Assembly: GCA_024227565.1 (NCBI GenBank)
Contig: JAAEUE010000008.1
Span: forward strand, 1 to 64,000
DNA: 64,000 bases
Direction: 5' to 3'
Source of the DNA: Alphaproteobacteria bacterium
GTDB taxonomy: Bacteria; Pseudomonadota; Alphaproteobacteria; Rhizobiales; CAJQND01
The notes under the pieces: generated by a model
Seen by the model: the letters and a program-made list of their open reading frames with translations, nothing else
Databases searched by the model: none
Told to the model about the DNA's origin: nothing
Part shown: one piece after another, positions 24,784-35,464 of the stretch
Numbering within the stretch: position 1 is the first letter of the stretch
Layout: every line of letters begins with the position of its first letter
Translations under genes and position numbers: made by a program

Positions 24784-26766
24784 TCACGAAGTGTTCGCGC
24801 AGGCCATGACAGCATCATAGCGCTCGGCGGCGAGGCCGATGCAAAGGTTGATATCCTCTTCCAAAAGATACCGTCCCTGCACCAGTTCGCCGGCCGCTGC
24901 CCGAACCTTGGCGAGATAATTCTCGCGGGTGCCGTAGCGTTCAGTGATGGAAGGTCTGGGGTCGTGCAACCCTTCGCGTCCCGCAGCGTCCCTGGCGAAG
25001 GGCAGGGATAGCCCCACGTACTCGAGGATCTGGCCCTCTCCGCCACTGTCTGTATGACGTACGTTGAAGCCGGTGTGGGTCGCGACGGGCACAGAAACGT
25101 CGGGCATTCGGAGGCCGCCGGTCTCATTGCCGTCCAGGTCAACGTCTGAAACAACACAAGGGTAAGCCTGATCCATCTGGGTTGCGGGGAAAGTGCCGAT
25201 GCCGCGCGCAGCATGCGGTCCCAGGTCCAGGAGGTGGAGGCTGGGCAGCAAAGCATTCTCAGGGCACACCAAGCTGGGAATCTGCGACAGCTTTGCGGCG
25301 ACGTTTTCGCGCGAATTTGCGGTGCCGTCGCCGGCCTTGGGATAAACGCTTGCGGGCGGCTCAGCATTGCCGCGCACCCAGGCGAGCAGGTTACACAGTG
25401 CGGCGCGATAGAGCGGACGGTAGTCAATCACATTGAACGCATTGCTGCCGTGGCTGCCGAATGCGCTTACATCGGTAAACGGCAATGCGCCGGCCACATG
25501 CTGCGTCCCGGCAAACAGATAGCGCCGGACATTTCCGGGCAGAAGGGCGTCGGACCCGTCCACAGCCGATGTGTGGGCAAGGGAGGCATCTCCCCGCCAA
25601 TATTCTGAGGAGGTGTCGGTGTAAAAGATTTTCGGCATGTTTCCCGCCGCCGCCTGGGCATCCAGGAGACCGGCCTCGATGCCCGTTCGCGGATCTTGTT
25701 GAGCCTGATCTGCAAAGGGGAACCGATGGCCGAAGCTCGGCGTCGGCTGCACCGAGGGCTGGCCATAGCGATGGTTGAACTCGCCGCGCCGGCCGCCGGC
25801 GATGTGAACGAGCAAACCATCATAGACTTTCCGGCCCTGTTCATCAGTGTTTTGTCCCAGTCCAAGAAAGGTCCGCTGCAGCCGTCCGCATTGCGAGATG
25901 CCTTCACAGATCGCATGGTCCACGCGGCCAAATAGGGGGGAGTCCTCGCTGTGCCGGAGGAATGAGCCGAGGTCTCGAATTGCGATCAGGCCAGCCCCCA
26001 CCACTGGGCAATCACGAGGTCGGTAGAGGATATCGTAGACCCGGCCTGGTGCGAAGCCGCCGTCAAGCCAAACATGCTCCGGATCGGCAACGGGCGATCC
26101 ATCTTCATCCCGCGCAAACCGCCACTGCGCGCGCGCGATCTCTTGAGGTGCGGCGTACATGGAGGTGCGCACCAACATCCGCGCACCTGGATCATCCACC
26201 GACGAGGCCGCTATTGCCTTATGGTTGCCGATGGAGCCCACATGCTGATCGGTGAGCGGGAACGAAGATGTGCGGGCATTCGGCTGTATCCGCAGTTGCA
26301 TATTCCCATCTGGTTCCAAAGCTGAGGCAGGAACCCTCGGTGGAGTGATCCCCATGCGCGGGCCAGGCTTGGGCGCATCCCACTGCCAACCACACCACGC
26401 CAGCGTCCATCCGTGCCGCATGAGGAAACCGTCGCCGGGCTTGATTTCATCCCCGGGGATCAGGTCCACGACGCCCTGGTTGAACATGCGGTCCAGCACG
26501 CGGTTGCCCCGGTTTGGCAATTCCAGCAACAACGATCGATTGCCGTCGTTTTGTGGGATCAGCAGCGTGACGTCACCGGTGAAGCGCACCAGCCCGTCGG
26601 TGCGGGGCGCCAGGGCAAGGTCCGTGATGGGCTCATTTGCAGCCGCAGCCGGGTCGACTGCGTAGTGCGCGACAGCATCGATACGTTCATAGGCGCCTGA
26701 CGCACCGAAGCCTTGACCGCTTAAGTACGGCTCACGGCGGATAATCTCAAATCTCTCAATGGCCAC
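24784..26766 (-). CDS. Large alpha/beta-hydrolase domain-containing protein
   Basis: A 660-residue protein matching the type annotated as 'alpha/beta hydrolase domain' (Abhydrolase_10-like). N-terminal landmarks are GQGFGASGAYERIDAVAHYAV and LLELPNRGNRVLDRMF; a possible nucleophile motif GISQCGR lies near residue 290 and is followed by LLVHIAGGRRGEFNHRYGQPS. There is no signal peptide, so it should be cytosolic. The reaction is unknown; family members often sit in degradation gene sets. It is a single gene here. Confidence 0.75.
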   Translation of the reverse strand: MAIERFEIIRREPYLSGQGFGASGAYERIDAVAHYAVDPAAAANEPITDLALAPRTDGLVRFTGDVTLLIPQNDGNRSLLLELPNRGNRVLDRMFNQGVVDLIPGDEIKPGDGFLMRHGWTLAWCGWQWDAPKPGPRMGITPPRVPASALEPDGNMQLRIQPNARTSSFPLTDQHVGSIGNHKAIAASSVDDPGARMLVRTSMYAAPQEIARAQWRFARDEDGSPVADPEHVWLDGGFAPGRVYDILYRPRDCPVVGAGLIAIRDLGSFLRHSEDSPLFGRVDHAICEGISQCGRLQRTFLGLGQNTDEQGRKVYDGLLVHIAGGRRGEFNHRYGQPSVQPTPSFGHRFPFADQAQQDPRTGIEAGLLDAQAAAGNMPKIFYTDTSSEYWRGDASLAHTSAVDGSDALLPGNVRRYLFAGTQHVAGALPFTDVSAFGSHGSNAFNVIDYRPLYRAALCNLLAWVRGNAEPPASVYPKAGDGTANSRENVAAKLSQIPSLVCPENALLPSLHLLDLGPHAARGIGTFPATQMDQAYPCVVSDVDLDGNETGGLRMPDVSVPVATHTGFNVRHTDSGGEGQILEYVGLSLPFARDAAGREGLHDPRPSITERYGTRENYLAKVRAAAGELVQGRYLLEEDINLCIGLAAERYDAVMACANTS

Positions 26767-26967
26767 TGGAATACCTTATGGAAGCAGGGAGGACCCCTCA
26801 TGCGAAAGGGGCGCAGGGGAAGAGTATTCATCAATATCTGGCGCATTGACAAGCCTTGCCAAATTCTGTCGCGCCGCGATTGCGGTGCCCGGCGTCTGTG
26901 CTTTAATCCTCTTCGTCGCAGCAGCAGGTGAAAGATTGGTCACAGATCGATCTGTTGGAGGTAAGCC

Positions 26968-27243
26968 TTGGAAGAATTTATACGCAGCCTTGACTGGGTG
27001 GACGTTGTTGGCAGCACGGGGGCGCTGATCGTTGTCGCGGCATATTTTGCCACGCAAATGAGATATCTGAATTCTGACGAGCTCCTCTTCCCAGTTGTCA
27101 ACTTGGGCGGCTCGCTTCTCATCGCCTTCTCCCTGATCTTCAACTTCAATCTTGCCTCCGCGCTGATGGAGGTCTTTTGGATAGCCATCAGCATATTAGG
27201 CATCGTGCAGGGATTGCGGCAGCGTCAAGCAAATAGGGCCTAG
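26968..27243 (+). CDS. Small membrane protein, CBU_0592-like
   Basis: A 91-residue protein with three predicted membrane helices (VGSTGALIVVAAYFATQ, NLGGSLLIAFSLIFN, VFWIAISILGIVQG), matching the small CBU_0592-type family often annotated as a permease-like protein. The TTG start at 26968 is supported by GGAGG about 7 nt upstream and by loss of helix 1 if a later start is used. Function unknown. It is convergent with nrdJ. Confidence 0.75.
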   Translation: MEEFIRSLDWVDVVGSTGALIVVAAYFATQMRYLNSDELLFPVVNLGGSLLIAFSLIFNFNLASALMEVFWIAISILGIVQGLRQRQANRA

Positions 27244-27320
27244 CCGGATTTGAGGTCTCTAGGCTCACGCAACAGATATGCGCCATCCGTTACGAAGTTG
27301 GCAGGCCGTCTCCTCCAAGC

Positions 27321-27350
27321 AAAAGGGCGGAACACTTCTGCTCCGCCCTT
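27321..27350 (-). terminator. Terminator of nrdJ
   Basis: A perfect 9-bp stem (AAGGGCGGA / TCCGCCCTT) with a 10-nt loop lies about 28 nt past the nrdJ stop. On the minus strand the stem is followed by a short T-run (TTTTGC). It may also serve the convergent small membrane protein gene, but the T-run fits nrdJ. Confidence 0.65.
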
Positions 27351-27377
27351 GCACATCAGTTCAATTGTCTTGCTCCG

Positions 27378-30300
27378 TCAGCTGCACCCGCTGGTGCCGC
27401 CGCAGGTGTCGCACTTCAGGCAGGTGCCGTTGCGCACCATGGTGAAGTTCTGACACTCCGGACAAGCCTCGCCCTCATAGCCCTTCATGCGGGCTTCGTG
27501 GCGCAGGGCGTCTGCCGCTTTCGGTGCCGGTTCCCCCAGCGCCTCGGCCACCGCCGCCACAACACTGGCTTCCAGCGCCTGGTGGCTTTCGCTCACTTCG
27601 GCAATGGCCACCCCTTGCGTCTCGGCAAATCCGGCCGCCTGGGCCTGAAGCGCGGCAACCGGGCCGGCCTCGGCATAGGCGAGATTGGATCCTGGCATCA
27701 CCACGATCTTCTCATCCACGTTCTGGCGCACATAGCCGGACGACAGCACATGCTGGGCCTTGACCGGGGCAGGGGCCGGAACGCCGCCGTCCTCACCATC
27801 CGCGGGCACCTTGCCTTCGCTCACACCCTTGCCCAGGCTGTCGAAGGCCAGATCGGCCGGGTCCACATGGGCCAGGTCGTTGCGTCCGGCATAGGACACA
27901 GCCAACTCGCGGAACACATAGTCGAGGATCGAGGTTGCGTTCTTGATGGCGTCGTTGCCCTGAACAATGCCCGCCGGCTCAAAGCGCGTGAAGGTGAAGG
28001 CCTCCACATACTCTTCAAGCGGCACGCCATATTGCAGGCCAAGCGACACACCAATGGCGAAGTTGTTCATCATGGCCCGGAAGGCAGCGCCCTCCTTGTG
28101 CATGTCGATGAAGATCTCGCCGAGGCGGCCATCGTCATATTCGCCGGTGCGCAAATAAACCTTGTGCCCGCCAACAACGGCCTTCTGGGTGTAGCCCTTG
28201 CGCCGGTGGGGCATCTTCTCACGTTCCCGGCTGTTGATCTCCACAATGCGCTCCACCACCTTCTCGGTGATCCGCTCTGCGGCGATGGTTGCCCGGGCGG
28301 CCGCTGGGGCTTCGATGAACTCATCGACCGCATCCAGATCATCCTCATCATCCTCATCGGTGATGAGCGCGGCATTGAGCGGCTGCGAGAGCTTGGAGCC
28401 ATCGCGGTAAAGCGCATTGGCTTTCAGCGCCAGTTTCCACGACAGCTCATAGGCGGCCTTGCAGTCCTCAACCGTTGCATCGTTCGGCATGTTGATGGTC
28501 TTGGAGATCGCCCCTGAGATGAAGGGCTGGGCTGCCGCCATCATGCGGATGTGGCTATCTACCGATAGGTAGCGCTTGCCGATCTTGCCGCATGGGTTTG
28601 CGCAATCGAACACCGGCAGGTGCTCGTCTTTGAGGCCAGGGGCCCCTTCCAGGGTCATGGCGCCGCAAACGTGCACGTTAGCAGCTTCGATATCGGCCTT
28701 GGAGAAACCCATGCCTGCCAGCAAATCGAACGAGAAGTCATCAAGCTGTTCGTCAGTGAAACCAAGGGTTTCTTTGCAGAAGCTCTCGCCAAGGTTGAAC
28801 TTGTTGAAAACAAACTTGATATCGAATGCCGTGCCAAGATTGTCTTCGATCACCTTCAACTGGCTGTCACTCAGACCTTTGGCTTTCAGGGCCTCATGGT
28901 TGATGCCCGGCGCACCGTCCAAGGAGCCGTGGCCAACTGCATATTTGATGATCTCCTCGATGGCTTCCGCTTCATATCCCATCACCCGCAGGGCTTCGGG
29001 CACTGCGCGGTTGATGATCTTGAAGTAACCGCCGCCGGCGAGCTTCTTGAATTTCACCAGGGCAAAGTCCGGCTCAATGCCGGTGGTGTCGCAGTCCATA
29101 ACCAGGCCGATTGTGCCGGTTGGTGCAATCACCGTGGCTTGGGCGTTGCGGTAGCCGTGCTTTTCGCCCAGGTCCACTGCGCGGTCCCACGCAGCTTTGG
29201 CGTGTTCAACCAACCTCTGGTCCGGGCAGTTGGCGTGGTCCAGCGGCACTGGATTGGTGTGCAGGGACTGGTAGCTGTCTGCTTCGCCGTAAGCTGCGCG
29301 GCGATGGTTGCGCATAACCCGCAGCATGGGCTGAGCGTTCTTGGCATGGCCCGGGAATGCGCCAAGCTCTTTGGCCATCAGCGCTGAGGTCTCGTAGGCT
29401 ACACCGGTCATGATGGCGGTGATGGAACCGCAGATCGCGCGGCCTTCGTCGCTGTCATAAGGAATGCCTGCGGTCATCAGCAGGCCGCCGATATTGGCAA
29501 AGCCGAGGCCGAGCGTGCGGTACTCATAGGAGAGTTCGGCAATCTGCTTGGACGGGAACTGCGCCATGGTGACGGAGATTTCCAGAACCATGGTCCAGAG
29601 CCGCGTGCAGTGTTCAAACGCTTCCACATCGAAAACGCCGTCCTTGCCGCGGAACTGCAGCAGGTTGAGCGAAGCCAGGTTGCAGGCCGTGTCATCCAGG
29701 AACATGTATTCCGAGCATGGGTTTGAGCCGCGAATTTCACCGGACAGCGGGCAGGTGTGCCAGTCGTTCACCGTGGTGTGGTATTGCACGCCAGGATCAG
29801 CACAGGCCCAGGCAGAATAGCCAACCTTGTCCCACAGATCCTTGGCTTTCACTTCTTTGATGGGCTTGCCGGTGATCCGGCCGATCAGTTCCCAATTGTC
29901 GTCTTTGGCAACCGCATTCAGGAACTCGTCGGTGACGCGCACCGAGTTGTTTGAGTTCTGGCCGGAGACCGTTCTGTAGGCTTCTGAATCCCAATCGGTG
30001 TCATAGGTGTCGAACTCGATTGAGGTGTAGCCCTGGCGTGCGAACTGGATCACACGTTGGATGTAGTTGTCGGGCACCTGGGCCCGGCGGGCCATCTTCA
30101 CGGCGCGCTTGAGGGCAGGGTTCTTGTCGATCTGGAAGCAGTCGTCGCCGTCTGCCTTGCAGTTGACGCAAGCCTTCATGACCTCAGACATGTGAGTGCG
30201 CACGGTCTTGGAACCGGTCACGAGGGCTGCAACCTTCTGCTCTTCGCGCACTTTCCAGTCGATATAATCTTCGATATCCGGGTGATCGATATCGACCACC

Positions 30301-31142
30301 ACCATCTTGGCGGCCCGGCGGGTGGTGCCGCCTGACTTGATGGCGCCGGCTGCCCGGTCGCCGATCTTCAGGAAGCTCATCAGGCCCGACGACTTGCCGC
30401 CGCCGGAAAGGGCTTCGTTCTCGCCGCGAATGTAGGAGAAGTTTGAGCCGGTGCCGGAGCCATATTTGAAGAGCCGCGCTTCACGCACCCAAAGGTCCAT
30501 GATGCCGCTTTCACCCACAAGGTCATCTTCCACAGACTGGATGAAACAGGCGTGTGGCTGGGGATGTTCGTAGGCCGAAGCTGATTTGGTCAGCTTGCCG
30601 GTTTTGAAATCCACATAGTAGTGGCCCTGGCTTGGGCCATCGATGCCATAGGCCCAATGCAGGCCGGTGTTGAACCACTGCGGAGAGTTTGGCGCCACCT
30701 TCTGGGTCGCCAGCATGAAGCAGAGCTCTTCATAGTAGGCCAGGGCATCTTCTTCGCTGTCGAAATAGCCGCCTTTCCAGCCCCAGTAGGTCCAGGTGCC
30801 GGCGAGGCGCGAGAACACCTGGCGGCTATCTTTTTCCGGACCAAAACGTTCCTGTTCCGGCAATTCTGCCAGGGCTTCGTCGTCGGCCACACTGCGCCAC
30901 AGCCAGGAGGGAACCGTGTTCTCTTCAATCCGCTTCAAGCGGGCAGGAACGCCGGCCTTGCGGAAATACTTCTGAGCAATGATGTCTGAAGCCACCTGGC
31001 TCCAGCTCGTGGGTACGTCAATGCCTTCCAACCGGAACACGATAGAACCATCGGGATTACGAATTTCCGAGGTTGTTTTCCGGAATTCCAGTGCGTCGTA
31101 TGGGCCTTTGCCGGCTTCAGTGTAGTGGCGCTCAATCCGCAT
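27378..31142 (-). CDS. nrdJ: Vitamin B12-dependent (class II) ribonucleotide reductase
   Basis: A 1254-residue class II enzyme that makes deoxyribonucleotides using adenosylcobalamin, so it works with or without oxygen. The start [20 protein letters not shown] is the usual alphaproteobacterial NrdJ N-terminus; the frame stays open 78 codons further upstream but that part is leader. Landmarks include [21 protein letters not shown] for the active-site region and the C-terminal zinc ribbon [21 protein letters not shown]. No class I or III reductase genes are in the window. Upstream lie a structured leader and NrdR-like boxes. Confidence 0.96.
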   Translation of the reverse strand: MRIERHYTEAGKGPYDALEFRKTTSEIRNPDGSIVFRLEGIDVPTSWSQVASDIIAQKYFRKAGVPARLKRIEENTVPSWLWRSVADDEALAELPEQERFGPEKDSRQVFSRLAGTWTYWGWKGGYFDSEEDALAYYEELCFMLATQKVAPNSPQWFNTGLHWAYGIDGPSQGHYYVDFKTGKLTKSASAYEHPQPHACFIQSVEDDLVGESGIMDLWVREARLFKYGSGTGSNFSYIRGENEALSGGGKSSGLMSFLKIGDRAAGAIKSGGTTRRAAKMVVVDIDHPDIEDYIDWKVREEQKVAALVTGSKTVRTHMSEVMKACVNCKADGDDCFQIDKNPALKRAVKMARRAQVPDNYIQRVIQFARQGYTSIEFDTYDTDWDSEAYRTVSGQNSNNSVRVTDEFLNAVAKDDNWELIGRITGKPIKEVKAKDLWDKVGYSAWACADPGVQYHTTVNDWHTCPLSGEIRGSNPCSEYMFLDDTACNLASLNLLQFRGKDGVFDVEAFEHCTRLWTMVLEISVTMAQFPSKQIAELSYEYRTLGLGFANIGGLLMTAGIPYDSDEGRAICGSITAIMTGVAYETSALMAKELGAFPGHAKNAQPMLRVMRNHRRAAYGEADSYQSLHTNPVPLDHANCPDQRLVEHAKAAWDRAVDLGEKHGYRNAQATVIAPTGTIGLVMDCDTTGIEPDFALVKFKKLAGGGYFKIINRAVPEALRVMGYEAEAIEEIIKYAVGHGSLDGAPGINHEALKAKGLSDSQLKVIEDNLGTAFDIKFVFNKFNLGESFCKETLGFTDEQLDDFSFDLLAGMGFSKADIEAANVHVCGAMTLEGAPGLKDEHLPVFDCANPCGKIGKRYLSVDSHIRMMAAAQPFISGAISKTINMPNDATVEDCKAAYELSWKLALKANALYRDGSKLSQPLNAALITDEDDEDDLDAVDEFIEAPAAARATIAAERITEKVVERIVEINSREREKMPHRRKGYTQKAVVGGHKVYLRTGEYDDGRLGEIFIDMHKEGAAFRAMMNNFAIGVSLGLQYGVPLEEYVEAFTFTRFEPAGIVQGNDAIKNATSILDYVFRELAVSYAGRNDLAHVDPADLAFDSLGKGVSEGKVPADGEDGGVPAPAPVKAQHVLSSGYVRQNVDEKIVVMPGSNLAYAEAGPVAALQAQAAGFAETQGVAIAEVSESHQALEASVVAAVAEALGEPAPKAADALRHEARMKGYEGEACPECQNFTMVRNGTCLKCDTCGGTSGCS

Positions 31143-31349
31143 TTCTTGTTTAGTCCCCTTGACTATCTTCACCCGCAGCCCTTGTGCAGGCGTTAAAGTT
31201 ATCGATCCCGGCCGCTTTGGCCCCGCATTTACCCCGGTGTCCGGGCACAAAAAGGCCCAGGCGTGTGCCACCTGCTTTGAAGCCCCAATGGCTTTCCCGT
31301 AGAACCTTGGGAAAACCCGACACAAAGCACACACCAACCCTGTCTCCTG
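31143..31349 (-). promoter_or_regulatory. Structured 5' leader of nrdJ (candidate cis-regulatory RNA)
   Basis: About 200 nt before the nrdJ start contain strong stems. The first is TTTCCC/GGGAAA at 31293-31298 and 31309-31314 with a 10-nt loop, extended by two pairs past a mismatch. The second is CCCGG/CCGGG at 31233-31237 and 31241-31245 with a 3-nt loop. A CAGGAGAC octamer like part of the cobalamin 'B12 box' is at 31342-31349, yet it lies 5' of the GGGAA element, which is the wrong order for a standard cobalamin riboswitch. An RNA motif upstream of nrdJ genes has been proposed by comparative genomics; I cannot confirm a match by eye. Confidence 0.45.
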
Positions 31350-31494
31350 ATGTACGTCAGCCACCGCCGACCCCAACAGGATACCGCTTACAATGTTTTA
31401 GAATTCGATCTTGCGATCTTTAATTTGGGTCGCCCCAGCGGTCTTCAATCTCGCCCCACGACCATGTTCGTAATTAGCCCCAGATCTCATCCGC

Positions 31495-31541
31495 CGTCAA
31501 CACTTAGTGTGTTAACGAGAAGTGAATACCATATCTAGTAG
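31495..31541. promoter_or_regulatory. Paired NrdR-like boxes upstream of nrdJ
   Basis: Two degenerate 16-bp sites, CGTCAACACTTAGTGT at 31495-31510 and ATACCATATCTAGTAG at 31526-31541, each match the NrdR consensus acaCwAtATaTwGtgt at 11 of 16 positions. Their centres are exactly 31 bp apart, about three helical turns, the spacing expected for tandem NrdR sites. They lie roughly 350-400 bp before the nrdJ ATG, in line with a promoter followed by a long leader. Confidence 0.5.
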
Positions 31542-31933
31542 TGAGGAGTTGACAATCTGTGGACAAGTTCCACAGTCCGACGATTCGGGCGATGCATTCA
31601 AGGATTTCTGCGGCCCTGGCTCTTATCTGTTGTGGAGAGTGTGGCCGAACCTGGCGGCGCCCCTGTTAACCTCTTGGCAGATGTTCCTAGGATGGGTCAA
31701 ATTTTTTTGGTTAATGAAAGATTGAGCATAGCCCGTCATGAGGGAAATGAGCTCTCTGCCGCCACCATATGTATGGGTAAACGACACAATTTTGTCGTGC
31801 TCGGCGATGTTCGTTACGTGGAGTGATTCGTATTCCCCCTGCGCTGGCTTCGAACCTTCTGCAGCTTTCCCATTGGCGGCACCGAAGATTCCCGGTAAAC
31901 CCACCGGAACAATCACAAGCACCAAAGTTTCCC

Positions 31934-33541
31934 ATGGCCGTTCTCTCGTCGTCTCTATCCACCACCTCCACTGAATTCAAGGCCAACGCATCGGCCATGT
32001 CGGCGCTGGTGGCCGATCTTGCCCAGAAGCGGGCGATTGTGGCGCAAGGCGGCTCTGCGCGCTCGCGCGAACGCCACCTTGCCCGGGGCAAGTTGTTGCC
32101 GCGCGACCGGGTGATGGAGCTCCTGGATCCTGGCACACCGTTTCTCGAAACCTCGCCCATGGCGGCTTGGGACATGTATGAGGGCGAGTATCATTCCGCC
32201 GGCATCATCACCGGGGTGGGCCGCATTTCCGGACGCGAATGCATGATCATCTGCAATGATGCCACCATCAAGGGCGGCACCTATGTGCCAATGACGGTGA
32301 AGAAGCACTTGCGCGCCCAAGAGATCGCCATGGAGAACCGGCTGCCGTGCATCTACCTTGTGGATTCAGGCGGAGCGAACTTGCCCCACCAGACAGATGT
32401 TTTCCCGGACAAGACCCACTTCGGCCGGGCCTTCTATAATCAGGCAAACATGTCGGCCATGGGCATTCCGCAGATTGCCTGCGTGATGGGCTCGTGCACA
32501 GCCGGCGGCGCCTATGTGCCGGCCATGTGCGACCAGGCGATTATCGTGAAGGAGCAGGGCACAATCTTCCTGGCCGGCCCGCCGCTGCTGAAGGCGGCCA
32601 CCGGCGAGGTGGTGACCGCTGAGGATTTGGGCGGCGCCGATGTGCATGCCCGCCAGAGCGGCGTTGCAGACTATTACGCCCTGGACGACAGTCACGCATT
32701 GGCCATCGTGCGCGAAATCATCGCCGCGTCCAATTGGGAGAAGAAGCCGAACATCGTGCTGCGCGACCCGGTTGAGCCCCTGTTTGATCCAGCCGAGATC
32801 AACGGCATCATCCCGCCCACCTTTGCCAAGCCCTATGACGTGCGCGAAGTGATTGCCCGGCTGGTGGACGGGTCTCAATTTGATGAGTTCAAAAAGCTTT
32901 ATGGCACCACGCTCATCACCGGCTTTGCCCACATCTGGGGCATGCCGGTCGGGATCATCGCCAACAATGGCATTCTGTTTTCGGAGAGTTCGTTGAAGGC
33001 GGCCCATTTCATTGAGCTGTGTTGCCAGCGCAAGATCCCGCTTTTGTTCCTGCAGAACATTTCCGGCTACATGGTGGGCCAGAAATATGAAGCTGCCGGC
33101 ATTGCCAAGGACGGCGCGAAGATGGTGGCGGCGGTGGCTTGTGCCAAGGTTCCTAAAATCACGGTGATCATCGGCGGTTCCTTCGGTGCAGGAAACTACG
33201 GCATGTGCGGCCGCGGATACTCACCGCGCTTTTTGTTCATGTGGCCCAACAGCCGCATTTCGGTCATGGGCGGAGAACAGGCCGCCTCGGTTCTGTGCAC
33301 CGTGAAGCAGGACGGCGTCGAGGCGTCAGGCGGTACCTGGACCGAGGAGGATGAGCGCCAGGTGAAAGAGCCGATCATCGAACAGTTCGAGCGGGAAGGG
33401 CACCCGTACTATTCGAGCGCAAGGGTGTGGGACGACGGTGTGATTGCGCCCGAAGAAACCAGGATGGTTCTGGGGCTCGCATTTTCAGCCTGCTTGAATG
33501 CACCGGTGGAAGAGTCCAAATTCGGCGTGTTCAGGATGTAG
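31934..33541 (+). CDS. Acyl-CoA carboxylase beta subunit, methylcrotonyl-CoA carboxylase type
   Basis: A 535-residue carboxyltransferase with both crotonase-like halves. The segment [20 protein letters not shown] followed by [11 protein letters not shown] is characteristic of methylcrotonyl-CoA carboxylase beta; [20 protein letters not shown] and MGGEQAA mark the C-terminal half. It carboxylates 3-methylcrotonyl-CoA in leucine breakdown when joined to a biotin-carrying alpha subunit. The start at 31934 (MAVLSSSLS) is chosen over an upstream frame. No alpha subunit, isovaleryl-CoA dehydrogenase or HMG-CoA lyase gene lies beside it, which is unusual for this pathway. Confidence 0.9.
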   Translation: MAVLSSSLSTTSTEFKANASAMSALVADLAQKRAIVAQGGSARSRERHLARGKLLPRDRVMELLDPGTPFLETSPMAAWDMYEGEYHSAGIITGVGRISGRECMIICNDATIKGGTYVPMTVKKHLRAQEIAMENRLPCIYLVDSGGANLPHQTDVFPDKTHFGRAFYNQANMSAMGIPQIACVMGSCTAGGAYVPAMCDQAIIVKEQGTIFLAGPPLLKAATGEVVTAEDLGGADVHARQSGVADYYALDDSHALAIVREIIAASNWEKKPNIVLRDPVEPLFDPAEINGIIPPTFAKPYDVREVIARLVDGSQFDEFKKLYGTTLITGFAHIWGMPVGIIANNGILFSESSLKAAHFIELCCQRKIPLLFLQNISGYMVGQKYEAAGIAKDGAKMVAAVACAKVPKITVIIGGSFGAGNYGMCGRGYSPRFLFMWPNSRISVMGGEQAASVLCTVKQDGVEASGGTWTEEDERQVKEPIIEQFEREGHPYYSSARVWDDGVIAPEETRMVLGLAFSACLNAPVEESKFGVFRM

Positions 33542-33550
33542 GTCTGGGTG

Positions 33551-33622
33551 GTCATCCACTGTCATCCACTGTCATCCATTGTCATCCATTGTCATCCATT
33601 GTCATGCCTGCGCAGGCATGAC
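33551..33622. repeat. Decamer tandem repeat ending in a 22-bp perfect palindrome
   Basis: Five head-to-tail 10-bp units (GTCATCCACT twice, then GTCATCCATT three times) run from 33551 to 33600. They lead directly into a perfect 22-bp palindrome at 33601-33622 whose arms are GTCATGCCTGC and its complement. Each unit starts with the same GTCAT as the palindrome. The locus sits between two convergent genes. It may be a REP-like or terminator-like element with slipped duplication of one arm. Confidence 0.85.
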
Positions 33623-33663
33623 GGCGAGAGGTTTGGCGTATTCACGCCCCCCGGCATCCCGCC

Positions 33664-35454
33664 CTAAACCCGGTGATGTGACTGCTGCAGCCCATAAACC
33701 GGTGTTTCCAGCCCCTCCATCCGCGCTTTGATCTGCAACGCCAGAAACCGCGAGAAGTGGCGTGACTGCATAAGGTTTCCCCCCTGGAACCAAAGCCCCT
33801 CCTGCTGGGTGGGTTTCCACATGTTGCGCAATTCGCCCTCCCAGGGGCCAGGGTCTTTCCGGGTTCCCGCGCCAAGCCCCCAGCACTTGCCCACCTTGTC
33901 GGCAATCTTCTGGCCGGCAATATCAGCCACGAAACGGTTCATGGAGCCATATCCGGTTGCGTAGATGATCACGTCAGCGTCCACCTGCGTGCCGTCGGCC
34001 ATCAGGACGCCGTGCTCGGTGAGCCGCGAAACCTCCACGCCGCTCTTCAGTTTAATCTCGCCGCCGCAGATCAGCTCCGAGGCGCCCACGTTGATGTAGA
34101 AGCCGCCACCTTCGCGGAACGATTTCATCACCAGGCCGGTGTCGTCGGGCCCGAAGTCGAGAAGGAAGCCGGCCTTCTCCAATTTGGCGTGCAGTTCACC
34201 ATCGCGTTCACGCATCACTGCACAATTGGCAACCTGCCGGCGCTCGAGCTCCCGGTGGGGCCAGGTGGTCGATATATAGTCCGCCGTTTCCGTGTCGATG
34301 CCGGCCGCCAGAGCCTCTTCTGAATAAAGCGGGCCCAGAACACGGTCGAGAACGGTTTCGGTCTGCACCACCAGCGAGCCTGAACGCTGCACCATGGTGA
34401 CGTCCGCCCCGTGTTCCCACAGGTCAGCGCATATATCGTGGGCTGAGGTGTTTGAGCCGACAACAACACACCTCTTGCCGGCAAACGGCGCGCCTGTCCG
34501 GTATTTGCTGGCGTGCAATTGCTCGCCCGAAAAGGTCTCGCGGCCTGGAAGTTCCGGCACCTGAACATAGCCCGACATGCCGGTGGCAAACACCAGGTGG
34601 GAGGGGCGCAGCGAGTGGCTGGTCCCGTCGCGGTCAACTGTCACCGTCCATTGGCTCTGATCGGTGTCGTAGCTTGCATTTGTGCACGTTGTGGCAGACC
34701 AGTAGTTGAGCTGCATCACCCGGGTATACATCTCCAGCCAGTCCGCCATCATGTCCTTGGGCGTGAACACGGGCCATCCGTCCGGAAAGGGAATGTAGGG
34801 CATGTGGTCGTACCAGACCGGATCATGCAGACAGAGCGATTCATACCGGATGCGCCAACTATCACCTGGCCGCGCGTGCTTGTCGACGATGAGGGCAGGC
34901 ACATCCAGATGCGCAAAGCGCGCAGCCAACGCCATGCCGCCTTGGCCGCCGCCGATGATGAGGCAATAGGGCTGGCGCGTGCTGCCGATCTCGTCAATCT
35001 CCTGGCTGCGCCGCTGGCCCCAGTGCGTTTTGCCGACGCGTGCCCCGTGTTCAGCGCCGCGGACCCGGGCAGGGCCTTCTTGGAAGGGGTGATCCTTCAA
35101 GTCCTTCAGGGTGGTGAGCAGCGTCCAGCACTTTCCACCCCTCAGCCGAACGTGTCCCTTGCCGGGCCCGCTCTTGGTTTGAAAGCTGAACCAGCCTCCA
35201 ACCGCTCCATCAGCTTCGCTAACCTCGCCCTCCAGTGTCCAGGCACCGGGCTGCACATGGCGCAACGTTTCGGCCAGCATGGCGGAGATGGCCTCTTGGC
35301 CCTCCATCGTCCTTATGTTCCAGGTGAAGGCCACCATGTCACGCCAATAGCAGGTGTCGGCAAACAAATCGCAGACACCGGCAAGGTCACTGGCTTCAAG
35401 CGCCGCTTCAAAGCGTGCCAGCCACCGTTCAATTATTTCAGCAGGGTCCGTCAT
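33664..35454 (-). CDS. Flavin-containing monooxygenase with N-terminal SnoaL-like domain
   Basis: A 596-residue fusion. Residues ~1-125 form a SnoaL/NTF2-like cone (IIERWLARFEAALEASDL and onward). From residue ~160 there is a group B flavoprotein monooxygenase: the FAD site IIGGGQGGMALAARF, then a second dinucleotide-binding segment VVVGSNTSAHDICADL and the C-terminal DVIIYATGYGSMNRF. It probably oxygenates a sulfur, nitrogen or carbonyl compound with NAD(P)H. The gene is last in a minus-strand set SDR, dehydrogenase, monooxygenase, with a 10-nt gap to the gene before it. Confidence 0.85.
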   Translation of the reverse strand: MTDPAEIIERWLARFEAALEASDLAGVCDLFADTCYWRDMVAFTWNIRTMEGQEAISAMLAETLRHVQPGAWTLEGEVSEADGAVGGWFSFQTKSGPGKGHVRLRGGKCWTLLTTLKDLKDHPFQEGPARVRGAEHGARVGKTHWGQRRSQEIDEIGSTRQPYCLIIGGGQGGMALAARFAHLDVPALIVDKHARPGDSWRIRYESLCLHDPVWYDHMPYIPFPDGWPVFTPKDMMADWLEMYTRVMQLNYWSATTCTNASYDTDQSQWTVTVDRDGTSHSLRPSHLVFATGMSGYVQVPELPGRETFSGEQLHASKYRTGAPFAGKRCVVVGSNTSAHDICADLWEHGADVTMVQRSGSLVVQTETVLDRVLGPLYSEEALAAGIDTETADYISTTWPHRELERRQVANCAVMRERDGELHAKLEKAGFLLDFGPDDTGLVMKSFREGGGFYINVGASELICGGEIKLKSGVEVSRLTEHGVLMADGTQVDADVIIYATGYGSMNRFVADIAGQKIADKVGKCWGLGAGTRKDPGPWEGELRNMWKPTQQEGLWFQGGNLMQSRHFSRFLALQIKARMEGLETPVYGLQQSHHRV

Positions 35455-35464
35455 TCACGTGCAC

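Noticed and set aside
31230..31349. Canonical cobalamin riboswitch before nrdJ
   Set aside because: The B12-box-like octamer is 5' of the GGGAA-type element instead of 3', and the GCCACTG core was not seen. Kept only as an undefined structured leader.
31143..31376. A longer nrdJ with 78 extra N-terminal codons
   Set aside because: [11 protein letters not shown] is the normal NrdJ start, and the extra part coincides with strong hairpins and has no family counterpart.
33551..33600. CRISPR-like array
   Set aside because: The units are contiguous 10-mers with no spacers, and no cas genes are present.
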